NCBI RefSeq assembly: GCF_009184865.1
Contig: NZ_CP045096.1
Coordinates: 7,688,001 to 7,752,000, forward strand
Source: Streptomyces phaeolivaceus
GTDB taxonomy: Bacteria > Actinomycetota > Actinomycetes > Streptomycetales > Streptomycetaceae
Reading direction: 5' to 3'
Length of the DNA: 64,000 nt
Positions 1 to 8,932 of this stretch are shown in pieces; within the stretch, counting starts at the first letter, position 1; each line of letters starts with the position of its first letter. A program made the translations under genes and the position numbers. A model generated the notes under the pieces. The model was not told where the DNA came from. It did not search any database and saw only the letters and a program-made list of their open reading frames with translations.

Positions 1-881
1 TCGGTCACCAGACCCGTCGTTGGAACCCGAAGATGAAGCGCTTCATCTTCACGGAGCGCAACGGCATCTACATCATCGACCTGCTCCAGTCGCTGTCGTA
101 CATCGACCGCGCCTACGAGTTCGTCAAGGAGACCGTCGCCCACGGCGGCACGGTCATGTTCGTCGGCACGAAGAAGCAGGCGCAGGAGGCCATCGCCGAG
201 CAGGCCACCCGCGTCGGCATGCCCTACGTCAACCAGCGCTGGCTGGGCGGCATGCTCACCAACTTCTCGACCGTCTACAAGCGTCTGCAGCGCCTCAAGG
301 AGCTTGAGCAGATCGACTTCGAGGACGTCGCGTCGTCGGGTCTGACCAAGAAGGAGCTCCTGGTCCTCTCGCGTGAGAAGGCCAAGCTGGAGAAGACCCT
401 CGGTGGTATCCGCGAGATGCAGAAGGTGCCCAGCGCCGTCTGGATCGTGGACACCAAGAAGGAGCACATCGCGGTCGGCGAGGCCCGGAAGCTCAACATC
501 CCGGTCGTCGCCATCCTCGACACCAACTGCGACCCCGACGAGGTCGACTACAAGATCCCCGGCAACGACGACGCGATCCGCTCCGTCACGCTGCTCACCC
601 GTGTGATCGCGGACGCGGTCGCCGAGGGCCTCATCTCCCGTTCGCGTGTCGCGACCGAGGGCAAGGGCGACAAGGCCGCCGGCGAGCCGCTGGCCGCCTG
701 GGAGCGCGACCTGCTCGAGGGCGAGAAGAAGGCGGACGAGGCTCCGGCCGCCGCTGAGGCTCCGGCCGAGGCTGCTGCCGAGGCCCCCGCCGAGACCGAG
801 GCTCCGGCCGAGGCCGTCGCCGAGGCCCCCGTCGCCGAGGTCGAGGCCGAGGCTCCGGCCGCGGACGCCGAGCAGGCCTGA
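1..881 (+). CDS. rpsB: 30S ribosomal protein S2 (5' end outside window)
   Basis: Structural protein of the small ribosomal subunit. The frame is open from position 3 ([10 protein letters not shown], then Met at 33), so the real start lies upstream and only the first residues are missing; the Met at 33 is internal. The body carries the S2 core: [12 protein letters not shown], the VGTKKQAQ segment, [10 protein letters not shown] and the [14 protein letters not shown] region. The last 65 or so residues are an Ala/Glu/Pro-rich acidic tail with repeated EAPAEA units, as seen in actinobacterial S2. Followed by a hairpin and then tsf, the usual rpsB-tsf pair. Confidence 0.97.
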   Translation, partial: GHQTRRWNPKMKRFIFTERNGIYIIDLLQSLSYIDRAYEFVKETVAHGGTVMFVGTKKQAQEAIAEQATRVGMPYVNQRWLGGMLTNFSTVYKRLQRLKELEQIDFEDVASSGLTKKELLVLSREKAKLEKTLGGIREMQKVPSAVWIVDTKKEHIAVGEARKLNIPVVAILDTNCDPDEVDYKIPGNDDAIRSVTLLTRVIADAVAEGLISRSRVATEGKGDKAAGEPLAAWERDLLEGEKKADEAPAAAEAPAEAAAEAPAETEAPAEAVAEAPVAEVEAEAPAADAEQA

Positions 882-909
882 CCTTCACGGTCGTAAGGCT
901 GTCGAGATG

Positions 910-942
910 ACGGCGGGTGGCGCCGAGCACGCCACCCGCCGT
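910..942 (+). terminator. Hairpin between rpsB and tsf
   Basis: Perfect 13-bp stem (910-922 with 930-942) and a 7-nt loop, 28 nt after the rpsB stop, with no U-tract, as is common for Streptomyces terminators. It sits between two genes normally co-expressed, so it may attenuate rather than end transcription and lower tsf relative to rpsB. The rest of the 193-nt gap shows nothing else I recognise. Confidence 0.6.
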
Positions 943-1074
943 TCATCCACAGCCACTAGATCTTCGTGGCCGTGGAAACCCCACAACCCGTAGATCTTCG
1001 GCGGGCGCCCGCCCTGAGCGCGGCGGCGGACGCCGACTTCGAGACTTCGAACTCCGAGAAGAGATTCACAGATC

Positions 1075-1911
1075 ATGGCGAACTACACCGCCGCTGACGT
1101 CAAGAAGCTCCGTGAGCTCACCGGCGCCGGCATGATGGACTGCAAGAAGGCCCTGGACGAGGCCGAGGGCAGCGTCGACAAGGCCGTCGAGGCCCTGCGC
1201 ATCAAGGGCCAGAAGGGCGTCGCCAAGCGCGAGGGCCGCTCCGCCGAGAACGGCGCCGTCGTCTCCCTCATCGCCGACGACAACACCTCCGGTGTCCTGG
1301 TCGAGCTGAAGTGCGAGACGGACTTCGTCGCCAAGGGCGAGAAGTTCCAGGCCGCCGCCCACGCGATCGCCGCGCACGTCGCCGCGACCTCCCCGGCCGA
1401 CCTTCAGGCCCTGCTCGCCTCCGAGATCGAGGCCGGCAAGACCGTCCAGGCGTACGTGGACGAGGCCAACGCCAACCTCGGCGAGAAGATCGTCCTCGAC
1501 CGCTTCGCGCAGTACGCCGACGGCTTCGTCTTCTCCTACATGCACCGCACCATGCCCGACCTGCCCCCGCAGATCGGTGTCCTGGTCGAGCTGGACAAGG
1601 CCGACGCCGACGTCGCCAAGGGCATCGCCCAGCACATCGCCGCCTTCGCGCCGAAGTACCTGGCCAAGGAGGACGTGCCGGCCGAGGTCGTCGAGTCCGA
1701 GCGCCGCGTCGCCGAGGAGACCACCCGCGCCGAGGGCAAGCCCGAGGCCGCCCTGCCGAAGATCGTCGAGGGTCGCCTCAACGGCTTCTTCAAGGACGCC
1801 ACGCTGCTCGGCCAGCCGTACGCGCTGGACAACAAGAAGTCCGTCCAGAAGGTCCTGGACGAGGCCGGTGTCACCCTGAAGCGCTTCACGCGCATCAAGG
1901 TCGGCATCTGA
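1075..1911 (+). CDS. tsf: Translation elongation factor Ts
   Basis: Guanine nucleotide exchange factor that recycles EF-Tu-GDP to EF-Tu-GTP in the cytoplasm. 278 residues, the expected length for the family. The N-terminal UBA-like domain carries the signature LRELTGAGMMDCKKAL at about residues 11-26, followed by the second family signature around ELKCETDFVA. The ATG at 1075 begins MANYTAADVKKLRELTG, the standard N-terminus, and is preceded by an AGAAGAGA purine stretch. Downstream of rpsB in the conserved order rpsB-tsf-pyrH-frr. Confidence 0.98.
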   Translation: MANYTAADVKKLRELTGAGMMDCKKALDEAEGSVDKAVEALRIKGQKGVAKREGRSAENGAVVSLIADDNTSGVLVELKCETDFVAKGEKFQAAAHAIAAHVAATSPADLQALLASEIEAGKTVQAYVDEANANLGEKIVLDRFAQYADGFVFSYMHRTMPDLPPQIGVLVELDKADADVAKGIAQHIAAFAPKYLAKEDVPAEVVESERRVAEETTRAEGKPEAALPKIVEGRLNGFFKDATLLGQPYALDNKKSVQKVLDEAGVTLKRFTRIKVGI

Positions 1912-2017
1912 GTCCGTTACGCGACGGGCGCCCCGCCCCGATAGGGTCGGGGGCAGTCGTCCGCGTACGCCGCCACGTTGCGCGCGTGACGCGCGACGGA
2001 CGACAGCAGATCTGACG

Positions 2018-2073
2018 AGGAGGCCATTGCCGCGCATGGGATGTGAACACCACCCCACCGGCAGTGGCCTTCT
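2018..2073 (+). terminator. Hairpin upstream of pyrH
   Basis: A 15-nt arm at 2018-2032 pairs with 2059-2073 with two G-U wobbles and is followed by UCUUCG. It lies in the tsf-pyrH gap 34 nt before the pyrH start, so it could end tsf transcription or act as an attenuator for pyrH-frr-cdsA. The 26-nt loop makes this less certain than the other hairpins in the window. Confidence 0.4.
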
Positions 2074-2106
2074 TCGTATGTGCGACACGTAAAGAGGCGA
2101 ATCTCC

Positions 2107-2868
2107 ATGACCACCAAGCCCGAGAAGAGCGACGAAAGCAAAGCGGAACGCGGCCGGTTCATGCTGAAGCTGTCCGGAGAGGCGTTCTCCGGGGGCGGTG
2201 GCCTCGGCGTCGACCCGGACGTGGTGCACGCCATCGCCCGGGAGATCGCGGCCGTCGTACGCGACGGCGCCCAGATCGCGGTCGTCATCGGCGGCGGCAA
2301 CTTCTTCCGCGGCGCCGAACTCCAGCAGCGCGGCATGGACCGGGCCCGCTCCGACTACATGGGCATGCTCGGCACGGTCATGAACTGCCTCGCCCTCCAG
2401 GACTTCCTGGAGAAGGAGGGCATCGACAGCCGCGTGCAGACCGCCATCACCATGGGCCAGGTCGCCGAGCCGTACATCCCGCTGCGGGCCGTGCGCCACC
2501 TGGAGAAGGGCCGTGTGGTCATCTTCGGCGCCGGTATGGGCATGCCGTACTTCTCCACCGACACCACCGCCGCCCAGCGCGCCCTGGAGATCGACGCCGA
2601 GGCGCTCCTGATGGGCAAGAACGGCGTGGACGGGGTCTACGACTCCGACCCCAAGACCAACCCGGACGCGGTCCGGTTCGACTCCCTCGGCTACGGCGAG
2701 GTCATCACCCGCGAGCTGAAGGTCGCCGACGCCACCGCGATCACGCTCTGCCGTGACAACAAGCTCCCGATCCTCGTGTTCGAGCTTCTCAAGGAGGGCA
2801 ATATCGCGCGGGCCGTCAAGGGTGAGAAGATCGGCACTCTCGTGGGTGATCAGGGAAGCCGGGCCTGA
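2107..2868 (+). CDS. pyrH: UMP kinase (uridylate kinase)
   Basis: Phosphorylates UMP to UDP with ATP in pyrimidine nucleotide synthesis; bacterial UMP kinases are hexamers of the amino-acid-kinase fold. Visible motifs are [11 protein letters not shown] near the N-terminus (phosphate binding), [10 protein letters not shown], and the [10 protein letters not shown] substrate loop. I chose the ATG at 2107 ([12 protein letters not shown]), giving 253 residues, because AGAGG lies 9 nt upstream; an in-frame ATG at 2080 would add nine residues. A basic, polar N-terminal extension precedes the kinase core. Upstream of frr in the usual order. Confidence 0.97.
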   Translation: MTTKPEKSDESKAERGRFMLKLSGEAFSGGGGLGVDPDVVHAIAREIAAVVRDGAQIAVVIGGGNFFRGAELQQRGMDRARSDYMGMLGTVMNCLALQDFLEKEGIDSRVQTAITMGQVAEPYIPLRAVRHLEKGRVVIFGAGMGMPYFSTDTTAAQRALEIDAEALLMGKNGVDGVYDSDPKTNPDAVRFDSLGYGEVITRELKVADATAITLCRDNKLPILVFELLKEGNIARAVKGEKIGTLVGDQGSRA

Positions 2869-3023
2869 CCGGGTCCTTCCCCTGCCCGGGGGACGGAGCC
2901 TGACCGGGGGATGGACAATGTCCTGCCGGTCGGGAACCGTGCAGGAACAAGACGCGACGCAGCCGGCCGCCGACCAGACCAAGTACAGCTGCCGGGCCTA
3001 CTCAAGACACGCAGGAGCTAGTG

Positions 3024-3581
3024 GTGATCGAAGAGACCCTCCTTGAGGCCGAGGAGAAGATGGAGAAGGCCGTCGTCGTGGCCAAGGACGACTTCGCCGC
3101 GATCCGCACCGGTCGTGCGCACCCGGCGATGTTCAACAAGATCGTGGCCGACTACTACGGCGCGCTGACGCCGATCAACCAGCTGGCCTCGTTCTCGGTG
3201 CCGGAGCCGCGCATGGCCGTGGTGACCCCGTTCGACAAGACCGCCCTGCGCAACATCGAGCAGGCGATCCGTGACTCGGACCTCGGCGTCAACCCGAGCA
3301 ACGACGGCAACATCATCCGAGTGGTGTTCCCCGAGCTGACCGAGGAGCGCCGCCGCGACTACATCAAGGTCGCGAAGAGCAAGGCGGAGGACTCCAAGGT
3401 GTCCATCCGCTCGGTCCGCCGCAAGGCCAAGGACGCGATCGACAAGCTCGTCAAGGACGGCGAGGTCGGCGAGGACGAGGGCCGTCGTGCGGAGAAGGAG
3501 CTCGACGACACCACCGCGAAGTACGTCGCTCAGGTGGACGAGCTCCTGAAGCACAAGGAAGCGGAGCTCCTCGAGGTCTGA
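3024..3581 (+). CDS. frr: Ribosome recycling factor
   Basis: Splits post-termination ribosomes together with EF-G. 185 residues, the family length, with the characteristic [10 protein letters not shown] and [11 protein letters not shown] segments and the helical C-terminus around [17 protein letters not shown]. Two GTG codons occur in a row (3021 and 3024). AGGAG at 3013-3017 is better spaced for 3024, which yields the usual [12 protein letters not shown] start. Its stop overlaps the cdsA start (TGATG), which indicates translational coupling. Confidence 0.97.
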   Translation: MIEETLLEAEEKMEKAVVVAKDDFAAIRTGRAHPAMFNKIVADYYGALTPINQLASFSVPEPRMAVVTPFDKTALRNIEQAIRDSDLGVNPSNDGNIIRVVFPELTEERRRDYIKVAKSKAEDSKVSIRSVRRKAKDAIDKLVKDGEVGEDEGRRAEKELDDTTAKYVAQVDELLKHKEAELLEV

Positions 3582-4699
3582 TGAACGACTCTTCCTGGGG
3601 GGCGCCGCCACAAGCCGGGTACTGGGCGCCGACCGACCGGGGACCTGTCCAGGGGCATGCCCCGGCGGGTCCCACGTACGATGCGCCTGAGGCCCAGCAG
3701 ACTCGCCCCATGCCCATCGTGCCCGACGTACCCGCGCATGGCGGGAACCAGGACGACGACCGGGGGGCCGCTCGGCAGGCCGGTCCCCTGTTCCACGACG
3801 AGACGCCGTCGGCGCACCCCTACAGGGAGGCGCCGCAGAAGCCGGATCCCATGCCCGACGCCCCGCAGCCCGCCCCGCCCAAGAAGAGCGCGGGCCGTGA
3901 CCTGGGCGCCGCCATAGGAGTCGGCGTCGCGCTCGGCGCGGTCATCGTCGCCTCGCTGTTCATCGTCAAGGCGGCCTTCGTCGGCGTGATAGCGGTCGCC
4001 GTGGTCGTCGGGCTGTGGGAGCTGACCTCCCGTCTGCAGGAACGCAAGGGCATCAAGGCGCCCCTCGTGCCGCTCGCGGTCGGGGGGGCCGCCATGGTCG
4101 TCGCCGGGTATGTGCGCGGACCCGAGGGCGCCTGGGTGGCCATGGCGCTCACCGCGCTCGCCGTCCTGGTCTGGCGGATGACGGAACCGCCGGAGAACTA
4201 CCTCAAGGACGTCACGGCGGGGGTCTTCGCGGCCTTCTACGTGCCGTTCCTGGCCACGTTCGTCGCGCTCATGCTCACCGCCGACGACGGGCCGCAGCGG
4301 GTCCTGGTGTTCCTGCTGCTGACCGTCGTCAGCGACACGGGCGCGTACGCCGTCGGCTGGCGCTTCGGCACGCACAAGCTCGCGCCGCGCATCAGCCCCG
4401 GCAAGACCCGCGAGGGACTGCTCGGCGCGATCGCCTTCGCCATGGTCGCGGGCGCGCTGCTCATGGAGTTCGTCATCGACGACGGCGCCTGGTGGCAGGG
4501 CCTGCTGCTCGGTCTCGCCGTCGCGGCCAGCGCCACGCTGGGCGACCTCGGCGAGTCCATGATCAAGCGGGACCTCGGCATCAAGGACATGGGCACGCTG
4601 CTGCCGGGCCACGGCGGCATCATGGACCGCCTGGACTCCCTCCTGCCGACGGCCCCGGTGGTCTGGCTGCTGCTGGTGCTCTTCGTCGGCTCCGGCTGA
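3581..4699 (+). CDS. cdsA: Phosphatidate cytidylyltransferase (CDP-diacylglycerol synthase)
   Basis: Integral membrane enzyme that makes CDP-diacylglycerol from phosphatidate and CTP for phospholipid synthesis. 372 residues: about 105 residues of Pro/Asp-rich, probably cytoplasmic extension, then several hydrophobic helices starting near [21 protein letters not shown]. The CDP-alcohol synthase signature is present near the C-terminus as [20 protein letters not shown], including the KRD..KD acidic/basic pattern. The start overlaps the frr stop by one base. The long proline-rich N-terminus is typical of Streptomyces CdsA compared with E. coli. Confidence 0.95.
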   Translation: MNDSSWGAPPQAGYWAPTDRGPVQGHAPAGPTYDAPEAQQTRPMPIVPDVPAHGGNQDDDRGAARQAGPLFHDETPSAHPYREAPQKPDPMPDAPQPAPPKKSAGRDLGAAIGVGVALGAVIVASLFIVKAAFVGVIAVAVVVGLWELTSRLQERKGIKAPLVPLAVGGAAMVVAGYVRGPEGAWVAMALTALAVLVWRMTEPPENYLKDVTAGVFAAFYVPFLATFVALMLTADDGPQRVLVFLLLTVVSDTGAYAVGWRFGTHKLAPRISPGKTREGLLGAIAFAMVAGALLMEFVIDDGAWWQGLLLGLAVAASATLGDLGESMIKRDLGIKDMGTLLPGHGGIMDRLDSLLPTAPVVWLLLVLFVGSG

Positions 4700-4719
4700 C
4701 GGTCGCGGTGGTCGTACGT

Positions 4720-4757
4720 GTGGGCCCTCGTCCCGGTTCGCCGGGGCGGGGGCCCAC
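4720..4757 (+). terminator. Terminator after cdsA
   Basis: A 17-bp stem (4720-4736 with 4741-4757, two G-U pairs) closed by a TTCG tetraloop, 21 nt after the cdsA stop. It marks the end of the pyrH-frr-cdsA transcript. Confidence 0.8.
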
Positions 4758-4806
4758 TGCCGTGGCCGCAGGTACACCTCAAACGATCTGCGACACTGGT
4801 ACGGCT

Positions 4807-5913
4807 ATGCCTAAGCCCGGAGAACTCACATTCGTCGCCCCCCGCGGAGCCAAGAAGCCGCCGCGGCATCTTGCTGATCTTTCGCCTGTGGAGCGGAAGG
4901 AGGCTGTGGCCGCGATCGGGGAGAAGCCGTTTCGCGCCAAGCAGCTCTCGCAGCACTACTTCGCGCGGTACGCGCACGACCCGGAGCAGTGGACCGACAT
5001 CCCGGCCGGTGCGCGCACCAAGCTTCAGGAGGCGCTGCTTCCGGAGCTGATGACCGTCGTACGGCATCTGTCGACCGACCAGGAGACCACGCGGAAGACG
5101 CTGTGGCGGCTGTTCGACGGGACGCTCGTCGAGTCGGTGCTGATGCGGTACCCGGACCGGGTCACCATGTGCGTCAGCTCGCAGGCCGGATGCGGGATGA
5201 ACTGCCCGTTCTGCGCCACCGGACAGGCCGGGCTCGACCGGAATCTTTCCACCGCCGAGATCGTCCATCAGATCGTGGACGGGATGCGGGCGCTCAGGGA
5301 CGGTGAGATTCCCGGTGGGCCCGCGCGGCTCTCCAACATCGTCTTCATGGGGATGGGCGAGCCGCTCGCCAACTACAACCGGGTCGTCGGCGCGATCAGG
5401 CGGCTGACCGATCCGGAGCCGGACGGGCTGGGGCTGTCGCAGCGCGGGATCACCGTGTCCACGGTCGGGCTGGTGCCCGCCATCCACCGGTTCTCCGACG
5501 AGGGCTTCAAGTGCCGGCTCGCGATCTCCCTGCACGCGCCGGACGACGAACTGCGCGACACCCTCGTCCCCGTGAACACGCGGTGGAAGGTGCGCGAGGT
5601 CCTCGACGCCGGGTGGGAGTACGCGGACAGGTCCGGGCGTCGGCTGTCCATCGAGTACGCGCTGATCCGGGACATCAACGACCAGGCGTGGCGCGGTGAC
5701 CGGCTGGGTCGGCTGCTCAGGGGCAAGCCGGTGCATGTGAACCTGATCCCGCTGAACCCGACCCCGGGCTCCAAGTGGACCGCGTCCCGGCCCGAGGACG
5801 AGAAGGCGTTCGTCGAGGCCATCGCCGCCCACGGGGTGCCGGTGACCGTCCGGGACACCCGGGGACAGGAGATCGACGGGGCGTGCGGTCAGCTCGCGGC
5901 GACCGAGAGGTAG
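4807..5913 (+). CDS. rlmN: Dual-specificity RNA methyltransferase RlmN
   Basis: Radical SAM enzyme that methylates C2 of A2503 in 23S rRNA and, in characterised homologues, A37 of some tRNAs. 368 residues. The radical SAM cluster motif CxxxCxxC is Cys129, Cys133 and Cys136; the family's two extra catalytic cysteines are also present as Cys122 (MCVSSQAGC) and Cys360 near the C-terminus (DGACGQL). GMGEPLANY is the SAM-binding GGE-like region. The frame stays open far upstream through cdsA sequence, but [10 protein letters not shown] from the ATG at 4807 is the sensible start. No clear Shine-Dalgarno precedes it, so a very short or absent leader is possible. Confidence 0.96.
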   Translation: MPKPGELTFVAPRGAKKPPRHLADLSPVERKEAVAAIGEKPFRAKQLSQHYFARYAHDPEQWTDIPAGARTKLQEALLPELMTVVRHLSTDQETTRKTLWRLFDGTLVESVLMRYPDRVTMCVSSQAGCGMNCPFCATGQAGLDRNLSTAEIVHQIVDGMRALRDGEIPGGPARLSNIVFMGMGEPLANYNRVVGAIRRLTDPEPDGLGLSQRGITVSTVGLVPAIHRFSDEGFKCRLAISLHAPDDELRDTLVPVNTRWKVREVLDAGWEYADRSGRRLSIEYALIRDINDQAWRGDRLGRLLRGKPVHVNLIPLNPTPGSKWTASRPEDEKAFVEAIAAHGVPVTVRDTRGQEIDGACGQLAATER

Positions 5914-5942
5914 TCTGAGACCCGTACGTACATATTCATATT

Positions 5943-6036
5943 CCGACAGGGGAGCGCCACAGCGCTGAGAGTGCGGCATCCAGGCCGCAGACCCTCTGAA
6001 CCTCGCCCAGGTCATTCTGGGTAGGAAGTTCGGTCT
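5943..6036 (+). promoter_or_regulatory. TPP (THI-box) riboswitch
   Basis: Contains the diagnostic TPP aptamer strings in order: CAGGGGAGC, GCTGAGAG, then GACCCTCTGAACCT and the closing CTGGGTAGGAAG. The GCTGAGAG element binds the pyrimidine ring and the second stem binds the pyrophosphate in known TPP riboswitches. It lies in the rlmN-thiB gap on the coding strand and predicts that thiB-thiP-thiQ is switched off when thiamine pyrophosphate is plentiful. Confidence 0.96.
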
Positions 6037-6052
6037 TCACTCAAGCTGTTGC

Positions 6053-6099
6053 GCCCTGTCCGGGAGCCGGAGGAACCTCCGACGGTCCCCGGGCAGGGC
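6053..6099 (+). promoter_or_regulatory. Expression-platform hairpin of the TPP riboswitch
   Basis: A 12-bp stem (6053-6064 with 6088-6099, one G-U) encloses a smaller hairpin CGGA/TCCG. It starts 17 nt after the aptamer and ends 24 nt before the Shine-Dalgarno AGGAGG at 6123-6128. The inner CCTCC at 6076-6080 can also pair with that Shine-Dalgarno. The platform could therefore act by termination, by masking translation, or both; the sequence alone does not decide. Confidence 0.6.
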
Positions 6100-6134
6100 C
6101 GCGTCTCTTCCTGGTCACCTCCAGGAGGAATCCA

Positions 6135-7244
6135 GTGCAGTCTGTGCAGTCAGTTCGGTCAGCGCACATCAGAGCGTTCGTCGCCGCGGCCGTCGGCCTC
6201 GGGCTCGTCACGCTGTCCGCGTGCGGTTCGTCGTCCTCCGACGACAGCGGATCGGGCGGCGGCTCCAAGACCGTCACGCTCGTCAGCCACGGCTCCTTCG
6301 CCTACTCCAAGGACGTGCTGAAGGCGTTCGAGAAGGAGTCCGGGTACCAGGTCAAGGTCCTCAAGAGCGGGGACGCGGGGCAGGCCGTCAACCAGGCGAT
6401 CCTGACCAAGGACAACCCGCAGGGCGACGTCTTCTTCGGCGTCGACAACACGCTGCTGTCCCGCGCGCTCGACAACGGCCTCTTCCAGCCGTACGAGGCG
6501 AAGGGGCTCGACAAGGTCGGCGCCGAGTACCAGCTGGACAAGGACGAGCACCGGGTCACGCCCATCGACTCCGGTGACATCTGCGTCAACTACGACAAGG
6601 CGTACTTCGAGAAGAAGAACATCGAGCCGCCGCGGTCGTTCGACGATCTCGTCAAGCCCGCCTACAAGGATCTGCTCGTCACCGAGAACGCCTCCACCTC
6701 CTCGCCCGGCCTCGGCTTCGTGCTCGGTACGGCCGCCAAGTACGGCGACTCCGGGTGGCAGGGCTACTGGGAGAAGCTCAAGGCCAACGGTGTGAAGGTC
6801 GTCGACGGCTGGGAGCAGGCCTACTACCAGGAGTTCTCCGGATCGACCGACGGCAAGAAGGCCGGTGGTGACCGGCCGCTCGTCGTGTCGTACGCGTCGT
6901 CGCCGCCCGCCGAGGTCGTCTTCGCGGACCCGCGTCCGAAGACCGCGCCGACCGGGGTCGCGGAGGGCACCTGCTTCCGGCAGATCGAGTTCGCGGGGCT
7001 GCTCAGCAACGCGAGGAACGCCGAGGGCGGCAAGGCGCTGATCGACTTCCTGATCTCGAAGAAGTTCCAGGAGGACATGCCGCTCAACATGTTCGTGTAC
7101 CCGGTGGTCGAAGGGACGTCCGTGCCCGCCGAGTTCACGGAGTACGGGCCCGCGGCGAAGGACCCCGAGACCATGGCGCCCGCGAAGATCGCCGAGAACC
7201 GTGACCAGTGGGTCAAGTCGTGGACCTCGCTCGTACTGAAGTAG
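6135..7244 (+). CDS. thiB: Thiamine ABC transporter substrate-binding lipoprotein
   Basis: Extracellular lipoprotein that captures thiamine, a phosphate ester or a thiamine precursor and delivers it to ThiP. 369 residues. The signal peptide ends in the lipobox LSAC with lipidated Cys30, followed by a Ser/Gly/Asp linker. The mature part is of the iron(III)/thiamine binding class, with TVTLVSHGSFAYSKDVLKAFEK at its start. GTG at 6135 is chosen because AGGAGG lies 6 nt upstream. First gene of the riboswitch-controlled thiBPQ operon. The TPP riboswitch makes the thiamine assignment much firmer than homology alone; free thiamine and its pyrimidine precursor cannot be told apart here. Confidence 0.9.
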   Translation: MQSVQSVRSAHIRAFVAAAVGLGLVTLSACGSSSSDDSGSGGGSKTVTLVSHGSFAYSKDVLKAFEKESGYQVKVLKSGDAGQAVNQAILTKDNPQGDVFFGVDNTLLSRALDNGLFQPYEAKGLDKVGAEYQLDKDEHRVTPIDSGDICVNYDKAYFEKKNIEPPRSFDDLVKPAYKDLLVTENASTSSPGLGFVLGTAAKYGDSGWQGYWEKLKANGVKVVDGWEQAYYQEFSGSTDGKKAGGDRPLVVSYASSPPAEVVFADPRPKTAPTGVAEGTCFRQIEFAGLLSNARNAEGGKALIDFLISKKFQEDMPLNMFVYPVVEGTSVPAEFTEYGPAAKDPETMAPAKIAENRDQWVKSWTSLVLK

Positions 7245-8932
7245 TCGAGGCACCTCGGCGGCCCACCCGGTCGGGGAGCGCGGCGCGGCTCGGGCTGATG
7301 GCCCTGCCCGTCGCGTTCTTCGGGGTGTTCTTCGCCTATCCCGTCGCCGCGATCGTCGTGCGGGGGCTGAAGGCGGACGGTGGTTGGCGGTTCGGGCGGA
7401 TCGGGGAGGTGCTGGCGGACTCCGGTATCCGGCATGTGCTGTGGTTCACCACCTGGCAGGCGCTCGTCTCCACGGCGCTCACGCTGCTGATCGCGCTCCC
7501 CGGCGCGTATGTGTTCGCGCGCTTCGATTTCAGGGGCAAGGACATACTGCGGGCGATCGTGACCGTGCCGTTCGTGCTGCCGACCGTGGTGGTCGGCACG
7601 GCGTTCCTGGCGCTCGTCGGGCGGGGAGGGCTCTTCGACGACTTGTGGGGCGTACGGCTGGACACGACCGTGTGGGCGATCCTGCTCGCGCATGTGTTCT
7701 TCAACTACGCGGTCGTCGTACGGACCGTCGGGGGGCTCTGGTCGCAGCTCGATCCCCGGCAGGAGGAGGCCGCGCGCATGCTCGGGGCGTCCCCGCTCGC
7801 CGCCTGGCGGAGGGTCACGCTCCCGGCGCTCGCGCCCGCCGTGGCCGCCGCCGCGCTGATGGTCTTCCTGTTCACCTTCACCTCGTTCGGGGTGGTGCAG
7901 ATCCTCGGCGGGCCGACCTTCGCCACGCTCGAAGTGGAGATCTACCGGCAGACCTCGGAGATCTTCGACCTGGGCGCCGCCGCCGTGCTGACGCTGGTGC
8001 AGTTCGTCGCGGTCGGGCTGATCCTCGCCGTGCACGCGTGGACCGTACGGCGGCGGGAGACCGCGCTGCGGCTGGTGGACGCGTCGCTCACGGCCCGGCG
8101 ACCGCGCGGGGCGGGACAGTGGGCGCTGCTGGGCGGGGTCCTCGCCACGGTCGTGCTGCTGATCCTGCTGCCGCTGGGTGTGCTGGTGGAACGGTCGTTC
8201 GATACGTCGTCCGGGTCGGCGCTCGGCTACTACAGGGCGCTGACCGGCGACGACAGCGGGATCTTCCTGGTGGCACCGATCGAGGCGGTCGGGAACTCCC
8301 TGCGGTACGCGGCTGTCGCGACCGCCATCGCCCTGCTGATCGGCGGGCTCGCCGCCGCCGCGCTCACCCGGCGGGCCGGCCGGCTCGTCCGGGGCTTCGA
8401 CGCGCTGCTGATGCTGCCGCTCGGGGTGTCCGCGGTGACCGTCGGCTTCGGGTTCCTGATCGCGCTGGACGAGCCGCCGCTGGATCTGCGGTCCTCCTGG
8501 ATCCTGGTGCCACTCGCCCAGGCCCTGGTCGGCGTCCCCTTCGTCGTACGGACGATGCTGCCCGTGCTGCGCGCGGTGGACGAACGGCTGCGGGAGGCGG
8601 CAGCCGTGCTCGGGGCGTCGCCGTGGCGGGTGTGGCGCGAGGTCGATCTGCCGCTGGTGCGGCGGGCGCTGCTGATCGCGGCCGGGTTCGCCTTCGCCGT
8701 GTCGCTCGGGGAGTTCGGGGCGACCGTGTTCATCGCGCGCGCCGACAACCCGACGCTCCCGGTCGCCGTGGCCCGGCTGCTCGGCCGCCCCGGCGAACTC
8801 AACTACGGCCAGGCGATGGCCCTTTCGACGATTCTGATGGTGGTGTGCGCGGTGGCCCTGCTGGTGCTGGAACGTCTCCGTACGGACAGTACCGGCAGCG
8901 GTGACCGTGGTGATCGTATGGGGGAGTTCTGA
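7208..8932 (+). CDS. thiP: Thiamine ABC transporter permease (fused double permease)
   Basis: Membrane component of the importer. 574 residues with two tandem binding-protein-dependent permease halves, each with about six hydrophobic segments and an EAA-type loop (EEAARMLGASPLAAWRRVTLP in the first half, REAAAVLGASPWRVWREVDLP in the second). This fused arrangement is typical of ThiP. The start is uncertain: GTG 7208 overlaps thiB by 37 nt and GTG 7220 by 25 nt, and neither has a convincing ribosome site, so coupling to thiB translation is likely. Its stop overlaps the start of the ATPase gene (TGATG). Confidence 0.88.
   Translation: MGQVVDLARTEVVEAPRRPTRSGSAARLGLMALPVAFFGVFFAYPVAAIVVRGLKADGGWRFGRIGEVLADSGIRHVLWFTTWQALVSTALTLLIALPGAYVFARFDFRGKDILRAIVTVPFVLPTVVVGTAFLALVGRGGLFDDLWGVRLDTTVWAILLAHVFFNYAVVVRTVGGLWSQLDPRQEEAARMLGASPLAAWRRVTLPALAPAVAAAALMVFLFTFTSFGVVQILGGPTFATLEVEIYRQTSEIFDLGAAAVLTLVQFVAVGLILAVHAWTVRRRETALRLVDASLTARRPRGAGQWALLGGVLATVVLLILLPLGVLVERSFDTSSGSALGYYRALTGDDSGIFLVAPIEAVGNSLRYAAVATAIALLIGGLAAAALTRRAGRLVRGFDALLMLPLGVSAVTVGFGFLIALDEPPLDLRSSWILVPLAQALVGVPFVVRTMLPVLRAVDERLREAAAVLGASPWRVWREVDLPLVRRALLIAAGFAFAVSLGEFGATVFIARADNPTLPVAVARLLGRPGELNYGQAMALSTILMVVCAVALLVLERLRTDSTGSGDRGDRMGEF

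Noticed and set aside
1066..2982. 638-residue open frame on the minus strand opposite tsf and pyrH
   Set aside because: It is the antisense shadow of two certain genes; GC-rich codons leave few stops on the other strand. No start context or recognisable domain.
4237..6015. 592-residue minus-strand frame opposite cdsA and rlmN
   Set aside because: Antisense of conserved genes with low-complexity Arg/Pro/Gly content; no promoter or ribosome site.
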